NCBI GenBank assembly: GCA_029239415.1
Contig: JAQZAY010000164.1
Location: forward strand, 1-8,066
DNA length: 8,066 nt
DNA from: Pseudomonas sp.
GTDB lineage: Bacteria; Pseudomonadota; Gammaproteobacteria; Pseudomonadales; Pseudomonadaceae
Direction: 5' to 3'
Part shown: piece after piece, positions 1 through 6,374 of the stretch
Numbering within the stretch: the first letter of the stretch is position 1
Layout of the letters: each line of letters opens with the position of its first letter
Made by a program: the position numbers and the translations under genes
Notes under the pieces: generated by a model
Told to the model about the DNA's origin: nothing
Database searches by the model: none
The model's input: the letters and a program-made list of their open reading frames with translations, nothing else

Positions 1-1
1 C

Positions 2-196
2 AACAAAGACTATTACACGGAAAAATATCGTAAATACAGGGAGTTTCGCGAGGCAGCTGTTGCACTTATCAAGCACAACGAAAGGACTATGGGAATAGAC
101 ACCGCAAAGCAGCGATTTTTCGACGAATGGCCACAAGAGAAAACAGTCCGCCAGAAAATACTGTCGGACCTGAACAAGATTCGAAGACGCCCCTAG
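2..196 (+). CDS. C-terminal 64 residues of an unrecognised protein (cut by window edge)
   Basis: Frame 2 is open from the window edge to a TAG stop at 194-196 and encodes 64 residues. I do not recognise the family. The fragment is highly charged and rich in Lys, Arg and Glu, with an aromatic/basic start (NKDYYTEKYRKYREF) and a tail ending KIRRRP. It is probably mostly helical, with no membrane segment. Its base composition is clearly less GC-rich than the efflux operon, with A-rich codons such as AAA, GAA, ATA and AGA, which suggests acquired DNA. The next gene on the same strand is an orphan RHS tip, so this could be the end of an RHS toxin domain, an immunity protein or another accessory gene. 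That is context only, and no toxin or nuclease motif is visible. The reading frame is well supported by codon sense and an uninterrupted run; the function is unknown. Confidence 0.6.
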   Translation, partial: NKDYYTEKYRKYREFREAAVALIKHNERTMGIDTAKQRFFDEWPQEKTVRQKILSDLNKIRRRP

Positions 197-210
197 GGGA
201 ATAAGGCGTC
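186..210. repeat. Nested palindromes over the stop codon of the partial gene
   Basis: GACGCC at 186-191 pairs with GGCGTC at 205-210 across a 13-nt loop. A perfect 10-bp palindrome CCCCTAGGGG at 190-199 contains the TAG stop codon. The two pairings are mutually exclusive. No T-run follows, so this is not a classical Rho-independent terminator. It may be a weak 3' stem-loop or chance. Confidence 0.3.
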
Positions 211-252
211 GGCAACGCGGCTCAAGCAGGCGCAAGTAAACCCTCTCCCAAC

Positions 253-259
253 GGAAGGA
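253..259 (+). promoter_or_regulatory. Ribosome binding site of the RHS tip gene
   Basis: GGAAGGA lies 8 nt before the ATG at 268. This strong Shine-Dalgarno match supports independent translation of the short RHS protein from this ATG, and argues against it being only a degraded tail of a longer rhs gene. The rest of the 71-nt gap upstream shows no convincing promoter. Confidence 0.7.
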
Positions 260-267
260 TTCCAGAC

Positions 268-1203
268 ATGAACAAGAGAACAGGCACGACCCTGTACTTC
301 TACCAGGACAATCGACTGCATTTCGCGCTGGGGACATCCTCACGTCGTGCCCTGTTCCACATTCAGAATCAGGCATTGGCCGAGCAACACAGCAAGGCAG
401 GAAACGACAGCTCGAAGATCCTGGCGGTCGATGCGCAAGGCTCGGTTGTACAGGTACAAGCAGGGCAGAAAGCGACAACGTTCAGCTATACGGCTTTTGG
501 GTACAGTCCTGCAGCAAAATTTGCCAATTCACTGGCAGGCTTTGATGGCGAGCGTCCAGAGCCCATCACTGGGGGCTACCCATTAGGCAACGGCTACCGT
601 TTCTACGCCCCCTCGCTGATGAGATTCAATGCGCCAGACAACATGAGTCCGTTTGGCCATGGGGGTTATCACAGCTATGTCTATTGCGGTGCAGATCCAG
701 TGAACTTCGTTGACCCAACAGGCCACATGCGTACCTCGCTTTCGAGACGATTCAACCCTGCCACACCGCCAATCTCGGTCCGCAAAGCCATTGTCCGTCA
801 CAAACGTACGCACGAAACTGTCAAGAAGCAGGCAAGCGAATCCCGCGCGCAAGCAAACGCAGCCACTGAGTTGGCCAACCTCAATTACGACACCGGGCTC
901 ATCGCCAATCGACTAGCTGCCGACGCAACAACGCCGGCAGCACAAGCAAGGTACGAAAGAATTGCTCGTACTGCGCAGCGTCTTTATGACCGGGCTAGCG
1001 ACCTCGCCGAATCCTGGGCGGCAGAGTGGCACCGCGATAACGACAGGGTCCAGCACTTAAGTGAACAAATTGCAGCGCTTGAACGCTTTCCCGGGGTATC
1101 GCTTGCAACCGGCGATCATCCATCCGTCAGTGGCCAGCGCGAACGAACCCGAATGATCACAATAAGAACGGGTAATCTTCCTAGGCTCAACTTGCTGCGT
1201 TGA
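268..1203 (+). CDS. Orphan RHS repeat-associated core (tip) protein with a variable C-terminal domain
   Basis: A 311-residue protein with no signal peptide or membrane segment. Residues 1-90 resemble the last RHS/YD-type strands (LYFYQDNRLHF, then ILAVDAQGSVVQV). Residues 91-153 are the conserved RHS-associated core: GFDGERPEPITGGYPLGNGY, then RFYAPSLMRF, SPFGHGG and YVYCGADPVNFVDPTGH. In full RHS proteins this core closes the sugar-binding-like shell and marks where the variable C-terminal toxin begins. Here residues 154-311 are variable, rich in Ala, Arg and Gln, and predicted helical, possibly coiled-coil at about 175-272. I see no nuclease, deaminase or ADP-ribosyltransferase motif. It is far shorter than full rhs genes (over 1000 residues) but matches the small RHS proteins common in pseudomonads. 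Start: ATG with strong RBS. No immunity-sized gene follows; the convergent efflux gene ends 17 bp away. Whether it is a toxin, a recombination cassette or a relic is inference. Confidence 0.88.
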   Translation: MNKRTGTTLYFYQDNRLHFALGTSSRRALFHIQNQALAEQHSKAGNDSSKILAVDAQGSVVQVQAGQKATTFSYTAFGYSPAAKFANSLAGFDGERPEPITGGYPLGNGYRFYAPSLMRFNAPDNMSPFGHGGYHSYVYCGADPVNFVDPTGHMRTSLSRRFNPATPPISVRKAIVRHKRTHETVKKQASESRAQANAATELANLNYDTGLIANRLAADATTPAAQARYERIARTAQRLYDRASDLAESWAAEWHRDNDRVQHLSEQIAALERFPGVSLATGDHPSVSGQRERTRMITIRTGNLPRLNLLR

Positions 1204-1220
1204 CACTACTTGTAAACGCA
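1196..1220. terminator. Stem-loop filling the convergent gap (possible bidirectional terminator)
   Basis: The arms are TGCGTTGACA at 1196-1205 and TGTAAACGCA at 1211-1220, around a 5-nt loop CTACT. They form ten pairs with a single G/A mismatch at 1202/1214. The hairpin begins 5 nt before the RHS stop codon and ends at the base just before the stop of the opposing outer membrane factor gene. No T-run follows on either strand, so intrinsic termination is uncertain; it could protect 3' ends instead. It is the only candidate terminator between the two converging transcripts. Confidence 0.35.
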
Positions 1221-2639
1221 TCAGGGGCCCACCGCCGCCTGCCACCCTCCACCCAAGGCCAGGAACAACCCCACCTGCCCCATCGCCACCTGCGTATTCG
1301 CCGCCGCCAACTGCCCCCGCATATCCGTATACACCCGGCTGGCCTGCAGGTCGGCCAGGAACGACTCCCGCCCGGCCTGGTAGAACCGATGCGTCTGCTC
1401 CGCCGCTTCCTTGGCCGAGCGTTCGGCTTCGGCCAGGGCGTCGCGGCGGTCGAGCAAGGCCGAGTATTGCGCCAGCCGGGTCTGGGTCTCGCGGATGGCG
1501 TTGAGTACCACGCCGTCGAAATGCGCCAGTGCGGCCTGGGTCGAGGCCTCGGCCTCGCGGATGCGGGCGCGGCTGCCGTTGGTGGGCACGGTCCAGCTGA
1601 GCATGGGCCCGAAGCCCCAGCGGTTGGTGGAAGGCTTGCCAAGGTTGTCGAGCAGGCCAATGGTGCCGACCTGGGCGCCGATGCTGATGTCGGGATACAG
1701 CTGGCCGGTGGCCACGCCTATGCTCGCGGTGGCGGCAGCGAGGCTGCGTTCGGCCTGGCGGATGTCGGGACGGCGCTTGAGCAAGGCGGCGCCATCGCCC
1801 ACGGGTACCACCTGGGCAATGTGCGGCAGCTCGGCGCAGTCGGCAGTGCCGGCCGGGAGCTGGTCGACCGGCTTGGCCAGCAGCATCGAGAGGGTGTACA
1901 GGCCGGCTTCTCGCTCGGCCTGGAAGCGCGGCAGTTCGGCGCGCAGGGACTTGAACTGGGTCTGCGAGCGGGTCACCTGGGTTTCGTCGCCGCGCCCGGC
2001 GTCGCGCAGGCGCTGGGTCAGCTTGACGCCCTGCTCTTGCAAGTCGAGCGATTCGCGGGCGATGTGGTATTCCTCGTTGGCCGAGCACACCTGGGTATAG
2101 GCCTTGACCACGTCGGCCACCAGGGTGATGCGCGCGGTGTCGGCGGCCGCCTGCACGGCGTCGGCATTGGCCTGGGCCGCTTCGACGCCACGCTTGAGCG
2201 TGCCCCACAGGTCGAACTGGTAGGACGCGCTGATGATGGCTTCGCCGATGTTGTCCACCGGGACCTTCTCCGGCTGCAGGAACGCTTCGCCGGATTCCTG
2301 CAGCCGCTGGCCTGCGAGCTTCACGCCACCGTTGAAGCCACCCTGGGCCTCGGCCTGCTCGACCTGGGCGCGGGCCCTGGCGATGTTGGCGGCGGCCACG
2401 CGCAGCTCGGTATTGGCGCCCAGGGCCTGGCGCACCAGCGCATCGAGGCGCGGGTCCTGGTACAGCCGCCACCAGTCCTCTGGCACCGGCGCCGACACTA
2501 CGCTATCGGCGTCCTGGCGCAGCGCGCCTTTCAGGTCGCTGCGCTGCACGGCAGCGTCTGCAGGCACCTGATAGTCCGGGCCGACCATCTGGCAGGCTCC
2601 CAGCGCCAGGCTCAGTCCCAGCAGCATCAGGCGTTTCAT
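1221..2639 (-). CDS. NodT-family outer membrane factor lipoprotein of the efflux pump
   Basis: A 472-residue TolC/OprM-like outer membrane channel that would give the pump its exit duct. The N-terminus has a lipoprotein signal (MKRLMLLGLSLALGAC, lipobox LGAC with Cys16). Next come the family opening VGPDYQVP and DWWRLYQDPRLDALV (55-69), and two outer-membrane-efflux repeats, about 65-250 and 285-465. Family hallmarks are SYQFDLWGTLKR (139-150), RRPDIRQAE (289-297) and GVATGQLYPDISI (308-320). Length is normal for NodT/OprM proteins. Start: ATG whose ATGA overlaps the stop of the adaptor gene, with a GAGG 10 nt upstream. The in-frame reading frame extends much further upstream, but that part is antisense-type noise over the adaptor gene. 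It is last in the operon, and its end faces the RHS gene. No key element is missing. Confidence 0.95.
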   Translation of the reverse strand: MKRLMLLGLSLALGACQMVGPDYQVPADAAVQRSDLKGALRQDADSVVSAPVPEDWWRLYQDPRLDALVRQALGANTELRVAAANIARARAQVEQAEAQGGFNGGVKLAGQRLQESGEAFLQPEKVPVDNIGEAIISASYQFDLWGTLKRGVEAAQANADAVQAAADTARITLVADVVKAYTQVCSANEEYHIARESLDLQEQGVKLTQRLRDAGRGDETQVTRSQTQFKSLRAELPRFQAEREAGLYTLSMLLAKPVDQLPAGTADCAELPHIAQVVPVGDGAALLKRRPDIRQAERSLAAATASIGVATGQLYPDISIGAQVGTIGLLDNLGKPSTNRWGFGPMLSWTVPTNGSRARIREAEASTQAALAHFDGVVLNAIRETQTRLAQYSALLDRRDALAEAERSAKEAAEQTHRFYQAGRESFLADLQASRVYTDMRGQLAAANTQVAMGQVGLFLALGGGWQAAVGP

Positions 2640-3511
2640 GGGCGCTGGCCCTCGATGATCGAGACCGTCGCGGTACGCCCGGCGATCATCTGGAAGTCGG
2701 CCGGCACTTCGTCGAAGGCTATGCGCACCGGGATGCGCTGGGCCAGGCGCACCCAGCTGAACGCCGGGTTGACGTTGGGCAGCAGGTTGGCGCCGCTGCT
2801 GCGATCGCGGTCTTCGATGCCGGCGGCCATGCTCTGCACGTGGCCACGCAGGCGGGTGTTGTCGCCCATCACGCGGATGTCCACCGCATCGCCGACACGA
2901 ATGCCACCGAGCTTGGTCTCTTCGAAATAACCATCGACGTGATAGGAGCTGCTGTCGACCACCGACAGTACTGCGCGCCCGGCGGTGACGAATTCGTGTG
3001 CGCGGGGGGCGCGGTCGTTGAGGTAGCCGTCGACCGGGCTGCGGATCACCGAGCGGTCGAGGTTGAGCTGGGCGGCATCGACCGCGACCTGGGCTTCGTT
3101 CATCGCCGAGCGGGCGCGGGCTTCGCGGGACTGGCTCTCCTCGAGCTGCTCGGCGGCCACCAGGTTGCCCAGCTTGCGGTTGCGGCGGGCCTCGCGCTGG
3201 GCCTGGGCCAGGGTTTCCTGGCGCTCGGCCAGGGTCGCCCGGGCATGGCGCAGGGCCAGGCTGAAGCGGTCCTGGTCGATGGTGAACAGCACATCGCCAC
3301 GCTTGACCACCTGGTTGTCGCGCACCTCGACGTTCTGGATCAGGCCGGACACGTCCGGGGCGATCTGGATCACGTCGGCACGGATGTGGCCATCGCGCGT
3401 CCAAGGGGCGAACAGGTAATAGACCACCATCTGCCAGACGAGCACGGTCGCCAGGCTTACCACCAACAGCGTCAGGACCACGCGGCCCAAGGTCAACAAA
3501 GGTTTTTTCAT
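2636..3511 (-). CDS. HlyD/AaeA-like periplasmic adaptor (membrane fusion protein)
   Basis: A 291-residue inner-membrane-anchored adaptor bridging the FUSC transporter and the outer membrane factor. There is one N-terminal membrane segment (about 10-34), then the AaeA/EmrA-like signature FAPWTRDGHIRADVIQIAPDV (residues 34-54, mostly shown). A first lipoyl half follows (about 43-80, with GLIQNVEVRDNQVVKRGDVL), an alpha-helical hairpin (about 82-152), a second lipoyl half (RSPVDGYL, 157-164) and a beta-barrel domain with LLPNVNPAFSWVRLAQRIPV (243-262), typical of the aromatic acid efflux adaptors. Start: ATG at 3511, inside a 4-nt ATGA overlap with the DUF1656 gene. An in-frame TTG at 3532 would add seven residues but has no better ribosome site. 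No clear Shine-Dalgarno precedes the ATG, so translation probably relies on coupling. Length fits the short AaeA/EmrA-like branch. Confidence 0.95.
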   Translation of the reverse strand: MKKPLLTLGRVVLTLLVVSLATVLVWQMVVYYLFAPWTRDGHIRADVIQIAPDVSGLIQNVEVRDNQVVKRGDVLFTIDQDRFSLALRHARATLAERQETLAQAQREARRNRKLGNLVAAEQLEESQSREARARSAMNEAQVAVDAAQLNLDRSVIRSPVDGYLNDRAPRAHEFVTAGRAVLSVVDSSSYHVDGYFEETKLGGIRVGDAVDIRVMGDNTRLRGHVQSMAAGIEDRDRSSGANLLPNVNPAFSWVRLAQRIPVRIAFDEVPADFQMIAGRTATVSIIEGQRP

Positions 3512-3720
3512 GGCAGCATCAGGCTTCGGCAAAAGTGATCGACCACACCGAGCAGCACGGCGTAGAGAGCAACGTTGAACAACGCCCGGTGCCAGACCAG
3601 GCGGTAGAACTGCAGGCGGGTGAGCACGGCGTGCACGCCCAGGAACAGCAGGTAGGTGAAGACCATCATCACCAGCAGCGTGGGCAGGAATACGCCGCTG
3701 ATATCCACATCACCGATCAC
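3508..3720 (-). CDS. DUF1656 (AaeX-like) small inner membrane protein
   Basis: A 70-residue protein with two hydrophobic segments (about 10-32 and 45-62) and the DUF1656 pattern: a short acidic start MIGDVDISGVFLP, and FYRLVWHRALFNVALYAVLL in the second half. DUF1656 proteins sit between FUSC transporter and HlyD adaptor genes in many proteobacterial efflux operons; E. coli AaeX is the model. Its exact role is not known, and a small accessory subunit of the pump is the usual guess. The start is GTG, with GGAG 7 nt before it. The GTGA overlaps the FUSC stop by 4 nt, and its own stop overlaps the adaptor start by 4 nt. The call is strong because sequence pattern and context agree. Confidence 0.93.
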   Translation of the reverse strand: MIGDVDISGVFLPTLLVMMVFTYLLFLGVHAVLTRLQFYRLVWHRALFNVALYAVLLGVVDHFCRSLMLP

Positions 3721-5807
3721 AGAGGCGCTCCGTCGATGCCGGGGGAAAATTGCGGTTGTGCGTCGGACGGCTCCAGCACCACTTCGACACCGGGCAGCAA
3801 CGCCAGCCGCAGGCCGCTCAGGGCATGCAGCAGGTGCACCCGCGCCTCCCCGCGATCGGTCATGTCGCTCATGGCCAGGGCCTGGCGCGCGCGTTCCATG
3901 TTGCGCAACAACGCCGGCGGTGCATGCAGGCGTTCGCGGGCGCGCAGGCAGGCGGCGTAGTGCTCGCCCACTTCGGCGACCACCGTCTCCAGCCGCTCGC
4001 GGGCCTGCTGGCCGACGCGCGGCGTGTAGGCCAGCAGGTCGAGCAGGTTCAGGCCCACGCGCAGGTCGCGCAGGGCCACGCCGCTGTCCTGGCCGGTCAT
4101 GGCCAGCCGGGGGACGTGTTGCATCAGGCGGTCGAGCATCTGTACGCCGACCTGGCGGTGCTCGGCCAGGGTCGCCGGCTGGGTCATCTCGACGATGTCG
4201 CGCCAGCTGAAGCGGGTCAGGCGCTTGGCAGCCAGTTCCACGCCGAAGGGACGCACCACAAGCGTCCAGACGAAGGCGAACAGCAGCCCCACGGGACCTG
4301 CCAGGTTGGCGTTGATGAAGGTCAGGAAGTCGGCGTCGTAGGCGCCCTGGATGCTGATGAAGGTCGCGGTGTTGACGATGGTCAGCAAGGTGCCGAGATA
4401 GAAGCGCGGCTGCACCGTGAGGGTCCCGACGCAGATGAAGGGCACGGCGAAGGCCAGCACCAGCATGGGGAAGTCATGCAGGTTGGGCAGTACGAAGAAC
4501 AGGTACAGGCTGGCGAAGACCACCGACAGCAGGGTCCAGAAGAAGAACCGGTAGATCTGCGGGGCCGGGTCGTCCATGGCCGCGAAGAAGCTGCAGGCCA
4601 CCGCCGCCAGGATCACCGCGCTGCCGCCATCGTGCCAGCCAAGCGCGATCCACAGGCCGCAGGCGACGATGATGGCGGTCACGGTCGAGAACACCGAGTA
4701 CAGCATCAGGCCGCGGTCGAAGAACGGCGTCAGGCGGCCCAGGCGCCAGTGGCGGTAGACGGCGCGCCACGGGGCCGGATCGTCGCTGCGCAGGGCATGC
4801 TGCAGCGCGCAGCAGTCCTGCCACAGGTCGAGCCACTCGGTCAGGCGGTACAGGGCGTTCGACAACAGCAGCTCGGCACGCTCGTCCAGCGCAGCCGCGC
4901 TGGGGTACTGGTGTTCGAGCTGTTCGCGCAGGGCGGCCCAGCGAGCGGCCGGGGCGTCTTCGGCAGTGGCCTGAAGCCATTCGCGGGCCTGGCCGAGCAA
5001 GGGTTGCAACCGCGCGTACTGGGCCGGGGCGCGGCCTTCGAGGGCAAGCAAGGCATCGTCCAGGGCGTCGACCACCGGCAACAGGTGGATCATGCGACCG
5101 CGCAGTTCGCGGGCGTTCTTGACGGTCTGCGGGCCGGCGCCTTCATGGGCAAGCTGGCCGATCATCGCTTCGAGCGAGTTGAAGGTCGTGACCATCGAGG
5201 CGCGCAGGCCGCTGACCTTCTCGGCCGTCGCTTCGCGGGCCAGGTACGTATCGCTGTAGCGGATGGCCTCGGCGAACCAGTTGCCGGTCGCCCCGACCAC
5301 CACCGGCGCCAGGCGCCTTGGCCAGAAGATCGCGCCGACCACGGCGGCGCAGACGATCCCGAGGCAGATTTCCTGGGCCCGGGACGAGGCCACGTCGAAC
5401 ACTGCCAAAGGGTTGTCGACCACCGCCAGGGCGATCATCGGCAAGGTGTAGCCAGCCAGCATCAGCAAGTAGTTGTTGGCGGTGCGCAGGTTGAGCGACA
5501 GGAACAGCAGCGTGCCGGTCCACAGCGCGACCGCAATGCTCAGCAGCAAGGGCGCCTCCACCAGGGGCGGCACCAGCAAGATCGCCCCGCCCGCGCCAAG
5601 CAACGTGCCCAGCGCACGGTAGAGCGCCTTGGAGCTGGTCGGGCCGACGAAGGGGCTGGAGACAATGTACACCGTGGCCATGGCCCAGTAGGGACGTGGC
5701 AGCTGCATGAGCAGCGCGATGTACAGGGCGATCATGGACGCGGCGAACGTGCGCACGCCGTAGAACCAGTCGCGCGCGGGCGGCATCGAGCTGAAGAAGC
5801 CGTTCAT
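3717..5807 (-). CDS. FUSC-family inner membrane efflux transporter (fusaric acid resistance / AaeB-like)
   Basis: A 696-residue integral membrane protein, probably the energy-coupled exporter that moves aromatic or weak organic acids into the adaptor. There are two membrane blocks: about six segments at 15-165, and about six at 366-520. A soluble, helix-rich domain (about 170-360) separates them, and a cytoplasmic tail (about 521-696) follows. N-terminal hallmarks are RPYWAMATVYIVSSP (38-52) and SKALYRALGTLLGAGGA (59-75). The second block starts RGLMLYSVFSTVTAI (365-379) and contains FFAAMDDPAPQIYRFF (407-422). Length is close to E. coli AaeB (about 655) and fusaric-acid resistance proteins. 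The start ATG lies in a 4-nt ATGA overlap with the MarR stop, with GGAAAG 8 nt upstream. Substrate is not readable from sequence: fusaric acid, hydroxybenzoates or related acids are family-based inference. Confidence 0.94.
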   Translation of the reverse strand: MNGFFSSMPPARDWFYGVRTFAASMIALYIALLMQLPRPYWAMATVYIVSSPFVGPTSSKALYRALGTLLGAGGAILLVPPLVEAPLLLSIAVALWTGTLLFLSLNLRTANNYLLMLAGYTLPMIALAVVDNPLAVFDVASSRAQEICLGIVCAAVVGAIFWPRRLAPVVVGATGNWFAEAIRYSDTYLAREATAEKVSGLRASMVTTFNSLEAMIGQLAHEGAGPQTVKNARELRGRMIHLLPVVDALDDALLALEGRAPAQYARLQPLLGQAREWLQATAEDAPAARWAALREQLEHQYPSAAALDERAELLLSNALYRLTEWLDLWQDCCALQHALRSDDPAPWRAVYRHWRLGRLTPFFDRGLMLYSVFSTVTAIIVACGLWIALGWHDGGSAVILAAVACSFFAAMDDPAPQIYRFFFWTLLSVVFASLYLFFVLPNLHDFPMLVLAFAVPFICVGTLTVQPRFYLGTLLTIVNTATFISIQGAYDADFLTFINANLAGPVGLLFAFVWTLVVRPFGVELAAKRLTRFSWRDIVEMTQPATLAEHRQVGVQMLDRLMQHVPRLAMTGQDSGVALRDLRVGLNLLDLLAYTPRVGQQARERLETVVAEVGEHYAACLRARERLHAPPALLRNMERARQALAMSDMTDRGEARVHLLHALSGLRLALLPGVEVVLEPSDAQPQFSPGIDGAPL

Positions 5808-6256
5808 GCGAAGCTTTCCGGGGTGCGTTGGCCGGCGTCTTCGAAGGCGCGGATCACCCGCAGGGTCGCTTCAAGGTCCGCCGGGGCGATGCCCTGCAAT
5901 ATCTCGCGGCGCAGGCGCACCAGTTCGCCTTCGATGGACTCGGCCAGCGCCCGGCCCCGGGCGGTGAGGCTCAGGGCCTTGGCACGCCGGTCGAGCGGGT
6001 CTTCGCTGCGACAGACAAAACCGGCCTTGCACAACTGGTCGAGCAGACGCACCAGCGAGGGGCTCTCGAGACCCGCTGCCTGGGCCACCGCGACCTGGTG
6101 CACGCCGTCGCCCAGGCGCACGATCATCAGCAAAGGCACCGCGCACGCTTCGGAAATGCCGTACCCGGTCAGGGTCGCCTGGCAAATCCGCCGCCAATGG
6201 CGGGCAGCCGCGACCATGCCGCTGCTGATGTTGAGTTGCACTGCATCGAGGGTCAT
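5804..6256 (-). CDS. MarR-family transcriptional regulator of the efflux operon
   Basis: A 150-residue winged-helix regulator, first gene of the efflux operon and presumably its autorepressor, released by an aromatic or phenolic ligand. Residues 10-45 form the N-terminal dimerisation/ligand region. The winged helix spans about 52-104: GVHQVAVAQAAGLESPSLVR (51-70) covers the helix-turn-helix, and SEDPLDRRAKALSLTARGR (84-102) is the typical MarR wing, with the DxRRAK-LTxxG pattern. Residues 105-145 are the C-terminal dimerisation helices. Four cysteines (25, 38, 76, 82) are noticeable, but a redox role is only speculation. Start: ATG at 6256; the Shine-Dalgarno is weak, and an internal Met14 has none better. 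Its TGA overlaps the FUSC ATG by 4 nt, so regulator and pump are co-translated. A palindrome 16 nt upstream is the likely operator. Confidence 0.93.
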   Translation of the reverse strand: MTLDAVQLNISSGMVAAARHWRRICQATLTGYGISEACAVPLLMIVRLGDGVHQVAVAQAAGLESPSLVRLLDQLCKAGFVCRSEDPLDRRAKALSLTARGRALAESIEGELVRLRREILQGIAPADLEATLRVIRAFEDAGQRTPESFA

Positions 6257-6271
6257 CTGGGAAACCGTAGA

Positions 6272-6297
6272 TATTCATAGTTTGCTAACTATCAATA
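6272..6297. promoter_or_regulatory. Candidate MarR operator: 26-bp inverted repeat
   Basis: TATTCATAGTT (6272-6282) and AACTATCAATA (6287-6297) are inverted copies around TGCT, with one mismatched position (6276/6293). The inner part ATAGTT-TGCT-AACTAT is perfect. It lies 16 nt upstream of the MarR start codon and covers the putative -10 box and probable start of transcription, the classic site for MarR autorepression. It is an AT-rich island in GC-rich DNA, which makes chance less likely. Confidence 0.65.
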
Positions 6298-6325
6298 ATA
6301 CTGCCTCCCCTCCCCCTTTCGTCAA
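6295..6325 (-). promoter_or_regulatory. Putative sigma-70 promoter of the efflux operon
   Basis: On the minus strand, TTGACG (6320-6325) could be the -35 and TATTAT (6295-6300) the -10. The 19-nt spacer is longer than ideal and purine-rich (runs of G). The -10 overlaps the end of the inverted repeat, so a bound MarR dimer would block it. This is the only good promoter match between the Sel1 and MarR genes. Confidence 0.45.
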
Positions 6326-6374
6326 CCGCGCGCGACGGGCGTGATCCAGGCTGGCAATGCCGTAGAAGACGCTC

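Noticed and set aside
1147..1173. ACCCG / CGGGT pairing near the end of the RHS gene
   Set aside because: A five-pair stem with a 17-nt loop and no U-tract. Too weak, and inside coding DNA.
1057..2472. 471-codon minus-strand frame overlapping the outer membrane factor
   Set aside because: An alternate frame of the real gene, running into antisense of the RHS gene; low-complexity Gly/Arg/Pro/Ala translation.
1200..2930. 576-codon open frame on the plus strand
   Set aside because: It lies antisense to the outer membrane factor and adaptor genes. Composition is typical of a GC-rich shadow frame, with no recognisable motif.
2640..3404. Upstream in-frame extension of the outer membrane factor gene
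   Set aside because: The extra N-terminal residues are Arg/Pro-rich shadow translation of the adaptor gene. The lipoprotein signal begins exactly at the ATG at 2639.
5871..6278. Minus-strand ATG at 6278 starting a 135-residue frame
   Set aside because: It is out of frame with the MarR protein, and the product has no MarR pattern. The MarR frame shows the conserved wing and helix motifs.
3750..6344. 864-codon open frame on the plus strand
   Set aside because: It is antisense to the FUSC and MarR genes, which have clear family motifs. It is rich in His, Gln, Gly and Arg, as expected from the complement of GC-rich codons, and it shows no domain.
6326..6374. Possible terminator after the Sel1 gene
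   Set aside because: Only very short inverted repeats and no T-run on the minus strand. Read-through toward the MarR operon cannot be excluded.
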